Below, piece after piece: positions 8,550-18,398 of a stretch of DNA of 64,000 nucleotides. The stretch covers positions 10,178 through 74,177 of the forward strand of contig DIAF01000003.1 in NCBI GenBank assembly GCA_002414665.1. The letters run 5' to 3'. The stretch is from Halieaceae bacterium UBA5085 (lineage in GTDB: Bacteria; Pseudomonadota; Gammaproteobacteria; Pseudomonadales; Halieaceae). The translations under genes were made by a program, and so were the position numbers. The stretch's first letter is position 1. The number at the start of each line of letters is the position of its first letter. The notes under the pieces are model-generated. The model was not told where the DNA came from. It made no database searches and was given only the letters and a program-made list of their open reading frames with translations.

Positions 8550-9424
8550 TACGCAGCATCACCCTGTGCTGGCTGCTCGGCCTGTGGGCCGCCGCGAGTG
8601 CGAGCCAGCCGGTGACGGTGGTCGATTTCGCCGGGCGTAGCGTGACCCTGCCGCAACCTGCGCAGCGCATCGTAGCCCTGGCGCCACACATTGTAGAAAA
8701 TCTCTACAGCGCCGGTGCGGGCGACCGACTGGTCGGCATCGTCAGTCATAGCGATTTCCCTGAAGCGGCCCGTACACTGCCGGTGGTAGGCTCCTTTAAC
8801 GCGTTCAGCCTGGAGCAGATTGTTGCCAGCCAGCCCGACCTGATCCTGATGTGGGGCTCGGGAAACGGGGCCGGCGCACTGGAGAAGCTGGAGCGCCTGG
8901 GCGTTCCGGTATATGTCAGTGAATTGCGCTCTCTCGAGGATATCGCCGCCAGCATCCGCCGCCTGGGACAGCTGGCGGGCACTCAGGAGGTCAGTGAAGC
9001 CGAAGCGCAGCGCGTGGAAAGCGGATTCGCGAACCTCGCTGGCGCTTACACCTCAGCCCAACCGCTTTCCGTGTTTTACCAGATCTGGCACCGGCCTCTG
9101 CAGACCGTCAACGGAGACCACATGATAAGCCAGATCATTACGCTCTGCGGCGGCAGGAACATTTTCGCCGATGCCGCCACATTGGCACCGCGCGTCAACC
9201 TGGAATCGGTGCTTGCGCGCAACCCTCGCGTGATTGTCGCCGGCGGCATGGCCACTACGCACCCGGAGTGGCTGGAGCACTGGCAGGCGTACCCGGGTCT
9301 CAGGGCGCTCAAGGGCGGCCTGGTGTCGGTCAACCCGGACCTGATCCAACGCCCCACCGCACGTGCGCTGGACGGCGCACGGGAACTGTGCAGCAAACTG
9401 GCCTCAGTGCGAGCCCAGCGCTAG
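8546..9424 (+). CDS. btuF: Cobalamin-binding periplasmic protein (BtuF-like)
   Basis: A 292-residue periplasmic binding protein delivering substrate to BtuCD. It has a short hydrophobic signal sequence (start GTG at 8546, overlapping the btuD stop as GTGA) and the class III binding-protein fold: PAQRIVALAPHIVENLYSAG, GIVSHSDFPEAA, VGSFNAFSLEQIVASQPDLI, and late PRVIVAGGM. SYSDYPxxA-like and G-FN-SLE motifs are typical of BtuF. It is the last gene of the operon; 15 bp separate its stop from that of the convergent Yip1-like gene, and I saw no obvious terminator hairpin there. Confidence 0.9.
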   Translation: MIRSITLCWLLGLWAAASASQPVTVVDFAGRSVTLPQPAQRIVALAPHIVENLYSAGAGDRLVGIVSHSDFPEAARTLPVVGSFNAFSLEQIVASQPDLILMWGSGNGAGALEKLERLGVPVYVSELRSLEDIAASIRRLGQLAGTQEVSEAEAQRVESGFANLAGAYTSAQPLSVFYQIWHRPLQTVNGDHMISQIITLCGGRNIFADAATLAPRVNLESVLARNPRVIVAGGMATTHPEWLEHWQAYPGLRALKGGLVSVNPDLIQRPTARALDGARELCSKLASVRAQR

Positions 9425-9439
9425 GCTGGCTGTCTCTGC

Positions 9440-10123
9440 TTACTCATCGCTATCCGACTGGGCGCCCTCTTCCAGGCCTTTGAGAAACTCACCCATTTTT
9501 CGGCCGGCCTCCTCGGGTGACAGGTCTTCCAGATCCTCGAACTGGCCGCCCATGGCTTCCATCCGCGCTTCCATCTCACGGGAGGCACGCTCACTGCCCA
9601 GGCTGGTGAAGATGAACAGCACGGCCAGCACACCAAAGACAATCTGTGCGGTTTTCCGCTGTCGCCCATGCACGGCGACGCTGGCCTCCACCAGCAACCA
9701 GGCCGCCCAGGCGATCGTCACGATACCGCCGATGTAGGGGATAATCCCCAGCAGGGCGCTGACGGGGTACAGTGCGGCAAGCGCAGCCTGGCAGCGAAAT
9801 GCCGCTTCGTAATCTTCCGTGGACCCCATCAGCTTCCAAATGACGTACAGCACCGCTGCGCCAATGAACGCCCCCAGCACAGCCATCAGCGGGCCAAAAA
9901 TCAGGGCACCGAACACGCCCACCAGCAGGCCACCCGCGGAGCCGAACAGCGCAAACAGCGCGGCAATGACCCCTGCAACGGCACCCATGACCGCGACAAA
10001 CACCACGGGATCGCCAAACCCGCCTGCCTTGGGCATCGACTGAAAATAACTGACCGGCTGGGTGATTATCGCCCGAACCTGCTCTATGATCTGTTGGATA
10101 TCGAAACTGCTTTTCTCGTTCAT
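9440..10123 (-). CDS. Yip1-domain membrane protein
   Basis: A 227-residue integral membrane protein. The N-terminus is cytosolic-looking (QQIIEQVRAIITQPVSYFQS), followed by about four or five hydrophobic segments between residues 40 and 175 and a strongly acidic, charged C-terminal tail (DLEDLSPEEAG ... SDSDE). The layout fits bacterial Yip1-family (PF04893-like) proteins, which have no firm function. It converges on btuF and diverges from the metallopeptidase-like gene, with 140 bp between their starts. Confidence 0.75.
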   Translation of the reverse strand: MNEKSSFDIQQIIEQVRAIITQPVSYFQSMPKAGGFGDPVVFVAVMGAVAGVIAALFALFGSAGGLLVGVFGALIFGPLMAVLGAFIGAAVLYVIWKLMGSTEDYEAAFRCQAALAALYPVSALLGIIPYIGGIVTIAWAAWLLVEASVAVHGRQRKTAQIVFGVLAVLFIFTSLGSERASREMEARMEAMGGQFEDLEDLSPEEAGRKMGEFLKGLEEGAQSDSDE

Positions 10124-10263
10124 GGCGCCCCCTGTCGGTTATTGCCTTATTGTTGAGACCGCAGGGAAATAGTACGTCCGGCCTGGCACAATTGCCACCG
10201 GTATGGCATTTGCCCGTGCCACTGGTATCCTCTGCCCCTTCACCTCAGCGATGTCCGCTTGCC

Positions 10264-11502
10264 ATGTCTGCTTTGACGAAAACCCTCCTTACCGCCCTGC
10301 TCTGGCTGCCGCTCGTCGCCACTCATGTCTATGCGGCCGATTATGCCATTCTCTATCAGGCAAAAATTTCTCCCGACAGCGACGTTGCGCGGGTGGAAAT
10401 ACGCCTGAGCGGCGAGCGGCTACCGAGCCGGCTGACCCTGACGCTGGACCCGGAGCGTCACCGCTCGCTGCGGGCGACAGAGGGCTTGACTGTAGAGGGC
10501 AACACGGCCGTGTGGAAACCGCGCGAGCCGGAAGACAGCCTGCACTACGAGTTCGTGATCGACGAGCAGAAGGCCAGTGGCAGCTATGATTCGCTGCTGA
10601 CAGATGACTGGGCGATTCTGCGCAGCGACAAACTCGTGCCGCCCATCGCCGCACGCGCGCCCAGGGGACTGGAAGGCAAAGCCGAATTGCAGTTTCTGCT
10701 GCCAGAAGAATGGTCGGTTGCCGCCCCCTACCCGACGCGTGAAGGCAACCCCTCACGCTACCTGATCACCGACCCCGGGCGGATATTTCCCCGCCCCAAG
10801 GGCTGGCTGATACTTGGAGACATCACCAGCCGGCAGGACATCATCGCCGGCACGGATGTGCGTGTCGCCGCTCCCGCTGGCCAGGGGGACCGACTGCAGG
10901 ACACGCTCGCGTTTATTGCCTGGAACCTGCCCGAAGTCAAACGTGTACTGCCTGACTTTCCCGAACACTTGCTGATCGTAACCGCCGGTAAACCGATGTG
11001 GCGCGGCGGACTGTCCGGCACGCGCTCCCTGTTTATGCACGCAGATCGCCCGATGATCAGCGGCAACCGCACCAGTAGCCTGATTCATGAACTGATCCAT
11101 GTCGGCACCGGCATCAACGGTGGCGACCGCGCAGACTGGATCGTTGAAGGTCTCTCGGAATACTATGCCTCTGCCATCCTGTTTCGCACAGGCGGCATGA
11201 GTGACTGGCGCTACGCACAGGTCATCGAGTGGAAAACGGAGTGGGCGGCAGAGGCTGACACACTGTTCACTCGACGCTCTTCCGGACCGGTGACCGCACG
11301 TGCCGCCGTGTTCATGCACCGGCTCGACCAGGCCCTGGGCCAGGCGACCGATGGCGAGGCGGGCATAGACGATGTCGCCCGTGCCCTGGCGCAGGACCGG
11401 GGCCGGGTTTCTCTGACACAGCTCAAGGACATTGTCGCCGAGCTGGCCGGGGAGGCAGTCGACGTCGACGCCCTGATCAAAGCCCTCGAAGGGGCCAACT
11501 GA
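10264..11502 (+). CDS. Secreted gluzincin-like metallopeptidase, uncharacterised
   Basis: A 412-residue protein with a Sec signal peptide (MSALTKTLLTALLWLPL ... YAADY), so probably periplasmic or secreted. It has a beta-rich N-terminal half and then a zinc-peptidase signature: HELIH at 275-279 with the third ligand probably E295 in DWIVEGLSEYYAS, the arrangement seen in M61/M1-like gluzincins (WxxEGxxxYY). Substrate unknown. The ATG at 10264 is chosen because it directly precedes the signal peptide; the frame runs 38 codons further upstream without signal character. It is followed after 117 bp by a lytic transglycosylase gene, so a role in envelope turnover is possible but only inferred. Confidence 0.7.
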   Translation: MSALTKTLLTALLWLPLVATHVYAADYAILYQAKISPDSDVARVEIRLSGERLPSRLTLTLDPERHRSLRATEGLTVEGNTAVWKPREPEDSLHYEFVIDEQKASGSYDSLLTDDWAILRSDKLVPPIAARAPRGLEGKAELQFLLPEEWSVAAPYPTREGNPSRYLITDPGRIFPRPKGWLILGDITSRQDIIAGTDVRVAAPAGQGDRLQDTLAFIAWNLPEVKRVLPDFPEHLLIVTAGKPMWRGGLSGTRSLFMHADRPMISGNRTSSLIHELIHVGTGINGGDRADWIVEGLSEYYASAILFRTGGMSDWRYAQVIEWKTEWAAEADTLFTRRSSGPVTARAAVFMHRLDQALGQATDGEAGIDDVARALAQDRGRVSLTQLKDIVAELAGEAVDVDALIKALEGAN

Positions 11503-11619
11503 CACCGGCGCCGGGCGTGACTTTTTGCCGAAGATATTTTCAGCCCACCGTCTGTCGCGGGACATCTGCTGTGCGTATCATCGGCGCTGGCTCACTTTGC
11601 ATCCCGGTCGCTGCACCCC

Positions 11620-13467
11620 ATGCGTCAACACTCTGCTCTCCTCCTGCGCGGCGTACTCTGTAGCGCGCTGCTGCTTGCCTGCGCGCTGCCCACAGCGGCC
11701 GCCGACATAGAGCTGCCCCTTGAGCTGGATCTTGCCATCGTTGAAGACGCACTGGCCGCACAGTTGTTCAACAGTGCTGACCGCAAGGCTGAACTGTTCC
11801 ACGACTCCAGGTCCTGCAATGCACTGACGCTTTCCGATCCCCGGGTGGAGGGCACGGAGCAGGGCCAGCTACGTCTGACCAGCCGCATTGATGCGCGGGT
11901 AGGACTGCTGCTGGGTGGTCGCTGCCGCCTGCCTGTCGCCTGGAGCGGGCTGATCGAAACCTTTGAGGACGTGCGCGTCACACCCGGCAGCGACCGGGTA
12001 TCGTTTCGGGTCACGGATTCCAACATGCTCAGCAGCGAGGATGGCAGCCGGAAACTGCCCGGGATGTTCTGGGACTGGATCAAGGACCAGGTGCATCCGC
12101 GGCTCGGCGCCATCACGCTGGACTTTGGCCCGGCCCTCACCGAACTGCGTTCACTGATTCACGATGCCCTGCCGGCAGAGCTTGACGAGCGCAACGCGGT
12201 CGCCAACTCGCTGCAGCTGCGCGGAGCGGAAGCGCGGCCCGGCTCCCTGACCGTACTGATGTCGATGCGCGCCCCGAGCGTAACCGTCACCGACGTGCCT
12301 GCGGGGGAAACAGCGCCCCTGACCGAGGCTGAGCTGGCCGCCTGGGACGCTGCCTGGCAGGCCTGGGATGCCTTCGCTACCTGGCTGATCAAGGACCTCG
12401 CGGCACCGGCCGACCCCGAACTGCGTGCCGAACTGCTGGCCTTGCTGATGGAGGCACGCCATGAATTGCGCCATGCCCTGGCTACTGACCCCGCCGGGGG
12501 CGATCCAGTGCGTGGGCTTTTCCTCTCCACCTGGACACGCCTCGCGCCCCTGCTGCGAGAAAACGCCCTCGCCGTGCCGGGTGGCCGCAGCCTGGAGCTT
12601 GCCGCCTTTATCAGTGCTGGCAACGCGCTGCAGGCGCTGGATGACGTGGCGCCGCAACTCGGCTTTACCCTGGACAGCCAGACCCTGCGCCGCCTGGCCC
12701 GCCTGCTCGCCCCCAGCGTGAGCGATGATGAGTTGGCTTACAGCACTGCGGTTGATCCCGAACTGCGGGAGCTGCTGGGCCTGCCGCCTGAACTGGACAT
12801 TGAAAGCCCGGAGGAGACCACCGCGTCCGGCCCTTTTGCCTGGTTGATACCGACGGTGCATGCCAGCACGGTGAGCAAGAGTCTGGTGCAACTACTAACC
12901 GGCTGGGTACCGGCAAGCACTGACCTCGACCGCTACCTGCTGGCCATGGAGCAACTGCTGGACGAAAGCGTTGCGGCCGAGCGTGCCCGCGGTACTGTGC
13001 CCGCCGAGTTTTTCCCCCTGTACCAGGATCTGGTGCGTGCGACTGCCTGGCAGGAATCCTGCTGGCGTCAGTTCGTTGCGGAAAACGGCACTGTGGTGCC
13101 TATTCGCTCCTCTGCTGGTTCGGTGGGGCTGATGCAAATCAACCAGCACGTGTGGCGCAATATCTACGACCTTGAGGCGCTGCAGAGCAATGTCGGCTAC
13201 AACGCCCGTGCGGGCAGTGAGATTCTCTCCCACTACCTGGTGGACTACGCGATCAAACGCGGGGAGCACACGGTAAATGGCAACGTGGACGACCTGGCGC
13301 GGGCCACCTACGGGGTTTATAACGGCGGACCACGCCACCTTACCCGCTACCGCCAGGGTACCTGGAGCGCCTACCTGCGCAGCGTGGACGCGGGCTTCTG
13401 GGAGAAGTACCAGGCGCTACGCACAACGGGGGCCAGTGCCGTCAAGCAGTGCTACGGTGCCGCCTGA
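11620..13467 (+). CDS. Lytic transglycosylase (SLT domain) with large N-terminal region of unknown function
   Basis: A 615-residue exported protein with a signal peptide (LLACALPTAAA-DIELP). The C-terminal 150 residues carry a Slt/lysozyme-like fold: the putative catalytic Glu is E479 in ATAWQESCWRQF, then SAGSVGLMQINQHVW, a long helix ending YNARAGSEILSHYL, and ATYGVYNGGPRHLTRY. Such enzymes cleave peptidoglycan to 1,6-anhydro-muropeptides in the periplasm. The first 430 or so residues match no domain I recognise; they begin with a beta-rich stretch and continue with alanine/leucine-rich helices. The 3' end overlaps that of the convergent phzF-like gene by 16 bp. Confidence 0.8.
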   Translation: MRQHSALLLRGVLCSALLLACALPTAAADIELPLELDLAIVEDALAAQLFNSADRKAELFHDSRSCNALTLSDPRVEGTEQGQLRLTSRIDARVGLLLGGRCRLPVAWSGLIETFEDVRVTPGSDRVSFRVTDSNMLSSEDGSRKLPGMFWDWIKDQVHPRLGAITLDFGPALTELRSLIHDALPAELDERNAVANSLQLRGAEARPGSLTVLMSMRAPSVTVTDVPAGETAPLTEAELAAWDAAWQAWDAFATWLIKDLAAPADPELRAELLALLMEARHELRHALATDPAGGDPVRGLFLSTWTRLAPLLRENALAVPGGRSLELAAFISAGNALQALDDVAPQLGFTLDSQTLRRLARLLAPSVSDDELAYSTAVDPELRELLGLPPELDIESPEETTASGPFAWLIPTVHASTVSKSLVQLLTGWVPASTDLDRYLLAMEQLLDESVAAERARGTVPAEFFPLYQDLVRATAWQESCWRQFVAENGTVVPIRSSAGSVGLMQINQHVWRNIYDLEALQSNVGYNARAGSEILSHYLVDYAIKRGEHTVNGNVDDLARATYGVYNGGPRHLTRYRQGTWSAYLRSVDAGFWEKYQALRTTGASAVKQCYGAA

Positions 13468-14261
13468 AGCCCCAAACCATGCAGTTCACCCGCAAGAAAC
13501 AGCACTGCGCCGCCGGTAAACTGCACGCGGGTTCCCCGCAACTCGATTCCCAGCTCACCCCCACGTGATGACACCTGACGGGCCGACATGCGGTTCTTCC
13601 CAAGACGTTCGGCCCAATAGGGTGCGAGCCGGCAATGAGCCGAACCGGTGACAGGATCCTCCGGCACACCCAGGCTGGGCGCAAAGAAACGACTGACAAA
13701 GTCGTGCCGCTGACCGGGGGCGGTGGCGATGACACCCTTCGCATGCTGCTCACTGAGTAGCGCAAAGTTGGGTCGCAAGCCCCGTACGTCCTCCTCGCTG
13801 GCATATACCGCCAGCAGATAGCTGCCACCAAGGTGCACCTCTACCGGCGCGCTGCCAAGTGCCGCCGCCAAACCCGGGGGCATCGGACAGGAGACGACAG
13901 GCACTGCGGGCAGGTCCATCAGGTAACGCTCACCGGCGCGACGCACCTGCAATTCACCGCTGCGGGTGAAAAAGCGTGCGCAGTCCTGATCGTAGCCCAG
14001 CTGTGTGTAAAGTACGTGTGCGGCCGCGAGGGTGGCATGCCCGCACAGGTCAACTTCCGCAGCCGGTGTAAACCAGCGCAGCGCGTAACCCTCCCCGCTG
14101 GGAACAAAAAAGGCGGTCTCCGCAAGATTGTTCTCCTCGGCAATCGCCTGCAGCACACTGTCATCCAGCCACACCTGAAGCGGTACCACGGCGGCAGGAT
14201 TGCCCTCGAATACCCGTTCGGCGAAGGCATCCACCTGATACTGTCGCAGCGTCATCGTCAT
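13452..14261 (-). CDS. PhzF-family isomerase/epimerase-like protein
   Basis: A 269-residue member of the PhzF/diaminopimelate-epimerase-fold family. Motifs: [21 protein letters not shown] at the N-terminus, the catalytic Glu in [12 protein letters not shown] (about 45), [21 protein letters not shown], and the C-terminal [16 protein letters not shown]. The natural substrate of most such proteins is unknown; no phenazine genes are nearby. Its start overlaps the sstT stop (ATGA), so the two are co-transcribed and probably coupled. The 3' end overlaps the lytic transglycosylase gene convergently. Confidence 0.9.
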   Translation of the reverse strand: MTMTLRQYQVDAFAERVFEGNPAAVVPLQVWLDDSVLQAIAEENNLAETAFFVPSGEGYALRWFTPAAEVDLCGHATLAAAHVLYTQLGYDQDCARFFTRSGELQVRRAGERYLMDLPAVPVVSCPMPPGLAAALGSAPVEVHLGGSYLLAVYASEEDVRGLRPNFALLSEQHAKGVIATAPGQRHDFVSRFFAPSLGVPEDPVTGSAHCRLAPYWAERLGKNRMSARQVSSRGGELGIELRGTRVQFTGGAVLFLAGELHGLGLQAAP

Positions 14262-15475
14262 GCGCCGGAACCTCCGGGCACCGGCGCAAAGAGCCTCGAC
14301 TGGTCCGCCGCGTAGGTATACACCACGTCGGTACTGGAATTCAGCGCGGTTTCAGCGGAATCCTGTATCACACTGATCACAAAGCCAACCGCCACCACCT
14401 GCATGGCCACATCAAGGGGAATACCGAACAGCGAGCACGCCAGCGGTACCAGCAACAGGCTGCCCGAGGGCACGCCACTGGCACCACAGGCAGACAGCGC
14501 GGCGATGATGCACAGCAGCAACGCCCCGCCCAGCGAGACCTCGATACTCAGCGTGTTGGCGGCGGCGAGCGTGAGCACAGTAATCGTGATAGCGGCTCCC
14601 GCCATATTGACCGTGGCACCGATCGGAATAGTCACGGTGTAAAGTTCCTCGCTGATGCCCAGTTTCTTTGCCAGATTCAGATTAACCGGAATGTTCGCCG
14701 CTGAACTGCGGGTGAAGAATGCAGTGATTCCCGATTCCTCGAGACACTTGAAGACAATTGGATAGGGGTTGCGTTGCAGGACGAGAAACACGAGCAAAGG
14801 GTTGACCAACAGTGCCATGACCAGCATACAACTCACCAGCAGCATGGCGAGGCCGGCGTAGCTGGCCAGTGCCTCCAGGCCGGTACTGGCGACCGTGGCA
14901 CAGACCAGGCCGAAAATACCCAACGGTGCCAGGCGAATAACATGGCGCACGATATCGGCAACACCAATGGCCAGGGTCTGCAGGTGCTCTCGAAAACTGT
15001 CACTGGCACGCCGGAAGCTTATGCCCAGCAGGATTGCCCAAGTGAGGCAGCCGAGAAAGTTACCCGTCAGCAGCGCGTTGACCGGGTTGTCGATCAGCTT
15101 GAACAGCACATCGCTCAGTACCGCAGTGACAGCCACCGGCGGACTGCCACTGGCCGCAGCGGACAGCGCGATATGCTGGGGAAAGGCAAAACTCATTCCG
15201 ACGGCCACCACCGCGGCACTAACGGTCCCCGCGAGGTACAGCAGCAGCGTAAAGGCCGACTTGCGTCCGTCTCTGCCGCTCTCGTGGCGATTGGCAATGG
15301 CCGACATGACCAGCAGCATGACCAGCAGGGGCGCGACCGCCTTCAGCATCCCCACGAACAGATCGCCCAGTAGACCGAGCGGCGCGGCGACTCCCGGGGC
15401 GGCTGCGCCCAGCAGCGAGCCGAGCGCGACACCAATCAGAATCTGGGGCACCAGGCCCAGGGACATCACGCGCAT
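14258..15475 (-). CDS. sstT: Sodium-dependent serine/threonine transporter SstT
   Basis: A dicarboxylate/amino acid:cation symporter (DAACS family) of about 405 residues in the inner membrane. Family markers: [44 protein letters not shown], and [19 protein letters not shown], the last typical of SstT. The ATG at 15475 is preferred because GGAG sits nine bases upstream; a TTG seven codons earlier would overlap that site. It is upstream of and coupled to the phzF-like gene. Confidence 0.92.
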   Translation of the reverse strand: MRVMSLGLVPQILIGVALGSLLGAAAPGVAAPLGLLGDLFVGMLKAVAPLLVMLLVMSAIANRHESGRDGRKSAFTLLLYLAGTVSAAVVAVGMSFAFPQHIALSAAASGSPPVAVTAVLSDVLFKLIDNPVNALLTGNFLGCLTWAILLGISFRRASDSFREHLQTLAIGVADIVRHVIRLAPLGIFGLVCATVASTGLEALASYAGLAMLLVSCMLVMALLVNPLLVFLVLQRNPYPIVFKCLEESGITAFFTRSSAANIPVNLNLAKKLGISEELYTVTIPIGATVNMAGAAITITVLTLAAANTLSIEVSLGGALLLCIIAALSACGASGVPSGSLLLVPLACSLFGIPLDVAMQVVAVGFVISVIQDSAETALNSSTDVVYTYAADQSRLFAPVPGGSGA

Positions 15476-15520
15476 GCAGCGGCTCTCCGGAGGCAAACAG
15501 GAATAACAGGCAGTGATGAC

Positions 15521-17767
15521 CTACACATTGAAATGCCTGCCCAGCGGAAGCTCCCGTATACGTTCCCCACAAGCAGCAAAAACCGCATTGGCAATGCTCG
15601 GTGCGACGGGTGGCGTAGGCGGCTCGCCCACCCCGCTGGGGGGAGCGTCGCTGGGCAGGATGTGGGTCCTGACAAGCGGCGGCACCTGTGACATGCGGGC
15701 AACGGGATAGTCATGGAAGTTGGATTGTTGTGCCTCGCCCTCTGCGAAAGTGATCTCGCCATTCAGGGCCAGGCTAAGGCCGAAGATCATCCCACCCTCC
15801 ATCTGGGCATGCACACGATCGGGATTGACAATTCGGCCCGCATCCAGCGCGCCGTGCATTTCCAGCACGCGAAGTCGGCCATCGCGCACCTCCACCTTGC
15901 TTGCCACCGCCATGTTGCTGAGAAAACTGTTCGCCACCGAGAACCCCCAGCCCTGACCCGCCGGCAAGGGTGTTTTCCAGTTAATACGGTCCGCGAGTGC
16001 GCGAATCACCGCCGCAAGGCGGGCGGTATCGTAGGGGTAGTCCTCGAGTGAACGGCCGTAATTACTGTAAGAGAAGCCTTCGTCGCTGAAGTCGAGCAGC
16101 CGGTCATCGCCGATGAGGGCCAGCCAGAACTCAATCGGATCGCGCCCCGCCGCGTGGGCCAGTTCGTCAACAAAGCAGCCGACGCCGAAGGCATAGGGGA
16201 TGTTATAGACGGAACGCAGCCAGCCTATGCGGACGTGGGCGGGCGCAGGATGACTTTCGATCTGCAGGTTGGGGACAGCGAAGGGGACACTGGCGAAGGT
16301 TTGTGACAGCCCGCCCTCGCTGTTCATGTTGACCGTGGTATCAAACGTGGCACCGATCGGCGGTGAGGCCTCCCGCGCCAGCCAGGCGGTAACGCGCCCC
16401 CCGGCATCCAGCGCGCCCCGAAAATGCTGCGCGCTGCAGGCGTGAAAGTAATCGTGACGGATGTCGTCCTCACGGCTCCAGACCACCTGCACCGGACGCC
16501 CGGCATGCGCCGCAAGGCGAGCCGCCTCCACGGCAAAATCCGGTTTGGACTTGCGGCCAAAACCACCGCCGAGCAGGGTCACGTGAACAACAACAGCGTC
16601 GACGTCCAGGTCGAGGGCATCTGCTACGGCCCGACGTGTTGCCTGGGGTGTCTGCGTGCAGGCCCACACTTCACAGCCGCTGTCGCTGACGCGTGCCGTG
16701 GCTACCGGGGGCTCCATGGGGGCATGCGCGAGATAGGGAGTGCGATAGGTCGCGGTCACGGCCTGGTGTGCCGAGGCCAACGCGGACTCGACGTCGCCGC
16801 GCCGACGGCGTACCTCACCCGGGCCGCCCTCGACCCGGGACACCAGTTCATCGATATACGCCGCCGAGTCATGCTCGCTGTGCTCGCTTCTCGCCCAGTC
16901 AATCTGCAGTGCGCCGCGACCACGTAGCGCACTCCATGTGTTGCTTGCCAGCACCGCAACGCCTTCAATGGGATTAAAACCGGGCGGGCCATCCACTGCC
17001 CTCAGTTCCACGACATCACTCACCCCAGCCACCGCGCGCGCGGCGTCGGCATCCATTGCCTCGATTCTCCCCTGCAACCAGGGGCTGCGCTCGATGCTTG
17101 CGTAGAGCATTTCGGGCAGATGCACGTCGATTCCGTAAACGGCACTGCCCACAGTCATGTCCTCCAGGTCGACGATGGGGAGGCCCTGACCCACATAGCG
17201 AAATTCGGACTCCGGCTTCATGCGCAGCGTGGATGGCTCGGGCGCGGGTAGCGTTGCGGCGCGCGCAGCAAGCTCGCCAAAACCCAGCGTGCGGCCGCCC
17301 GGGCCCACGACCGCGTGGTTGCGTGCTACGCACTGTGCCACCGGCACGCCCCAGGCTTCTGCCGCAGCGTGCTCCAGCAGGGTGCGCGCTGCAGCCCCCA
17401 TCTGCCGCATCACCGGGTAAAAATCGCGCACCGAGCGGGAGCCGTCAGTGTTCTGGCTCCCATAGGCAGGATTCGCCTGTGCCTGAATCACCTGCACACG
17501 CTGCCAGTCGGCCTCCATTTCGTCCGCGACGATCTGCGGCAGGCTGGTGCGAATACCCGTGCCCATTTCCGAGCGGTGGGCAACGATCTCCACAGTCCCG
17601 TCCTCCCGGATACTGACGAAGACGTTCAACGCGGCACCGCTGGACTGATCCAGAACACCGGCCAGCGCGGCGCGGCCAGGCAGCACCGACCCCAGTACCA
17701 GGCTGCCGGCAGCAACGCCGGTAAGCTGCAGGAAACGCCGGCGGGACACGCGAGTCAGTACACTCAT
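15521..17767 (-). CDS. iorB: Molybdopterin-binding oxidoreductase large subunit (isoquinoline 1-oxidoreductase beta-type)
   Basis: A 748-residue xanthine-oxidase-family subunit, exported by the Tat system: SRRRFLQLTGVAAG after MSVLTRV is a clear twin-arginine signal. It would bind the molybdopterin cytosine dinucleotide cofactor and hydroxylate or oxidise an aldehyde or N-heterocycle in the periplasm. Visible family motifs are EMGTGIRTSLPQIVADEMEA, GSQNTDGSRSVRDFY, TLLGGGFGRKSKPDFAVEA, the region around CSAQHFRGALDAGGRVTAW, and the C-terminal GVGEPPTPPVAPSIANAVF. Start at 17767 is chosen for the Tat motif. It lies 2 bp downstream of the [2Fe-2S] subunit gene. True substrate unknown. Confidence 0.88.
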   Translation of the reverse strand: MSVLTRVSRRRFLQLTGVAAGSLVLGSVLPGRAALAGVLDQSSGAALNVFVSIREDGTVEIVAHRSEMGTGIRTSLPQIVADEMEADWQRVQVIQAQANPAYGSQNTDGSRSVRDFYPVMRQMGAAARTLLEHAAAEAWGVPVAQCVARNHAVVGPGGRTLGFGELAARAATLPAPEPSTLRMKPESEFRYVGQGLPIVDLEDMTVGSAVYGIDVHLPEMLYASIERSPWLQGRIEAMDADAARAVAGVSDVVELRAVDGPPGFNPIEGVAVLASNTWSALRGRGALQIDWARSEHSEHDSAAYIDELVSRVEGGPGEVRRRRGDVESALASAHQAVTATYRTPYLAHAPMEPPVATARVSDSGCEVWACTQTPQATRRAVADALDLDVDAVVVHVTLLGGGFGRKSKPDFAVEAARLAAHAGRPVQVVWSREDDIRHDYFHACSAQHFRGALDAGGRVTAWLAREASPPIGATFDTTVNMNSEGGLSQTFASVPFAVPNLQIESHPAPAHVRIGWLRSVYNIPYAFGVGCFVDELAHAAGRDPIEFWLALIGDDRLLDFSDEGFSYSNYGRSLEDYPYDTARLAAVIRALADRINWKTPLPAGQGWGFSVANSFLSNMAVASKVEVRDGRLRVLEMHGALDAGRIVNPDRVHAQMEGGMIFGLSLALNGEITFAEGEAQQSNFHDYPVARMSQVPPLVRTHILPSDAPPSGVGEPPTPPVAPSIANAVFAACGERIRELPLGRHFNV

Positions 17768-17769
17768 GG

Positions 17770-18243
17770 TCAATCCCCCGCCTGCTCCGCGAGGGGAACG
17801 TCGCCCTGCGCGCTCTTTATCGCTGCATGAATTCGCGGGTAAGTGCCGCAGCGGCACAAGTTGCCGGACATGCCGCTGCGGATCTCATCGTCCGATGCCG
17901 CCGGGTTCGCCGCCAACAGTGCGCTGGCAGCCATCAGCTGGCCGGGCTGACAATAACCGCACTGCGGCACATTGTGTTGCCGCCAGGCTTGCTGCAGGGA
18001 ATGCGTGCCGCTGTCGGACAGGCCTTCAATGGTAGTCACCGCTGCCGCGCTGGCCTCCGCCACCGTGACCTGGCAGCTGCGCCGGGCCTTGCCGTCGAGA
18101 TGCACGGTACAGGCACCGCACAGGCCCTTGCCGCAGCCGTACTTGGTACCGCGCAGCTGCAGCAGGTCGCGCAGTGCCCAGAGCAGAGGCATGTCCGGGT
18201 CACAGTCCAGCTCCCGCGGCATTCCGTTGACCGTAAGCTTCAT
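17770..18243 (-). CDS. iorA: [2Fe-2S] subunit of molybdenum hydroxylase (isoquinoline 1-oxidoreductase alpha-type)
   Basis: A 157-residue small subunit that passes electrons between the Mo site and an acceptor. It has the plant-ferredoxin-type cluster (C37, C42, C45, C57 in [17 protein letters not shown] and RRSC) and the second cluster (C95, C98, C130, C132 in [10 protein letters not shown] and [12 protein letters not shown]). It has no signal peptide, so it presumably rides with the Tat-exported large subunit. No FAD-binding subunit is present, consistent with the isoquinoline-oxidoreductase type. The neighbouring sulfhydrylase gene is divergent. Confidence 0.92.
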   Translation of the reverse strand: MKLTVNGMPRELDCDPDMPLLWALRDLLQLRGTKYGCGKGLCGACTVHLDGKARRSCQVTVAEASAAAVTTIEGLSDSGTHSLQQAWRQHNVPQCGYCQPGQLMAASALLAANPAASDDEIRSGMSGNLCRCGTYPRIHAAIKSAQGDVPLAEQAGD

Positions 18244-18398
18244 GCGCTGCCTCCTTCCGAACCGAAACTGCTACTCTATACCCTTCAGCTTGCAGGGCAA
18301 GTTGCGCCATGTCACGTGGGTCCGCGGGGCTTGCCAAGCGTCCTGCGTCTGCTAACCTCCAGCCCAACGAAAATTCGACAACAAGTGAGCATGCCACC

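Noticed and set aside
7770..9424. Haem importer (HmuV/HmuT) as the identity of the ABC genes
   Set aside because: The ATPase resembles HmuV, but the cobalamin riboswitch, the BtuB-like receptor and cobO in the same operon favour cobalamin.
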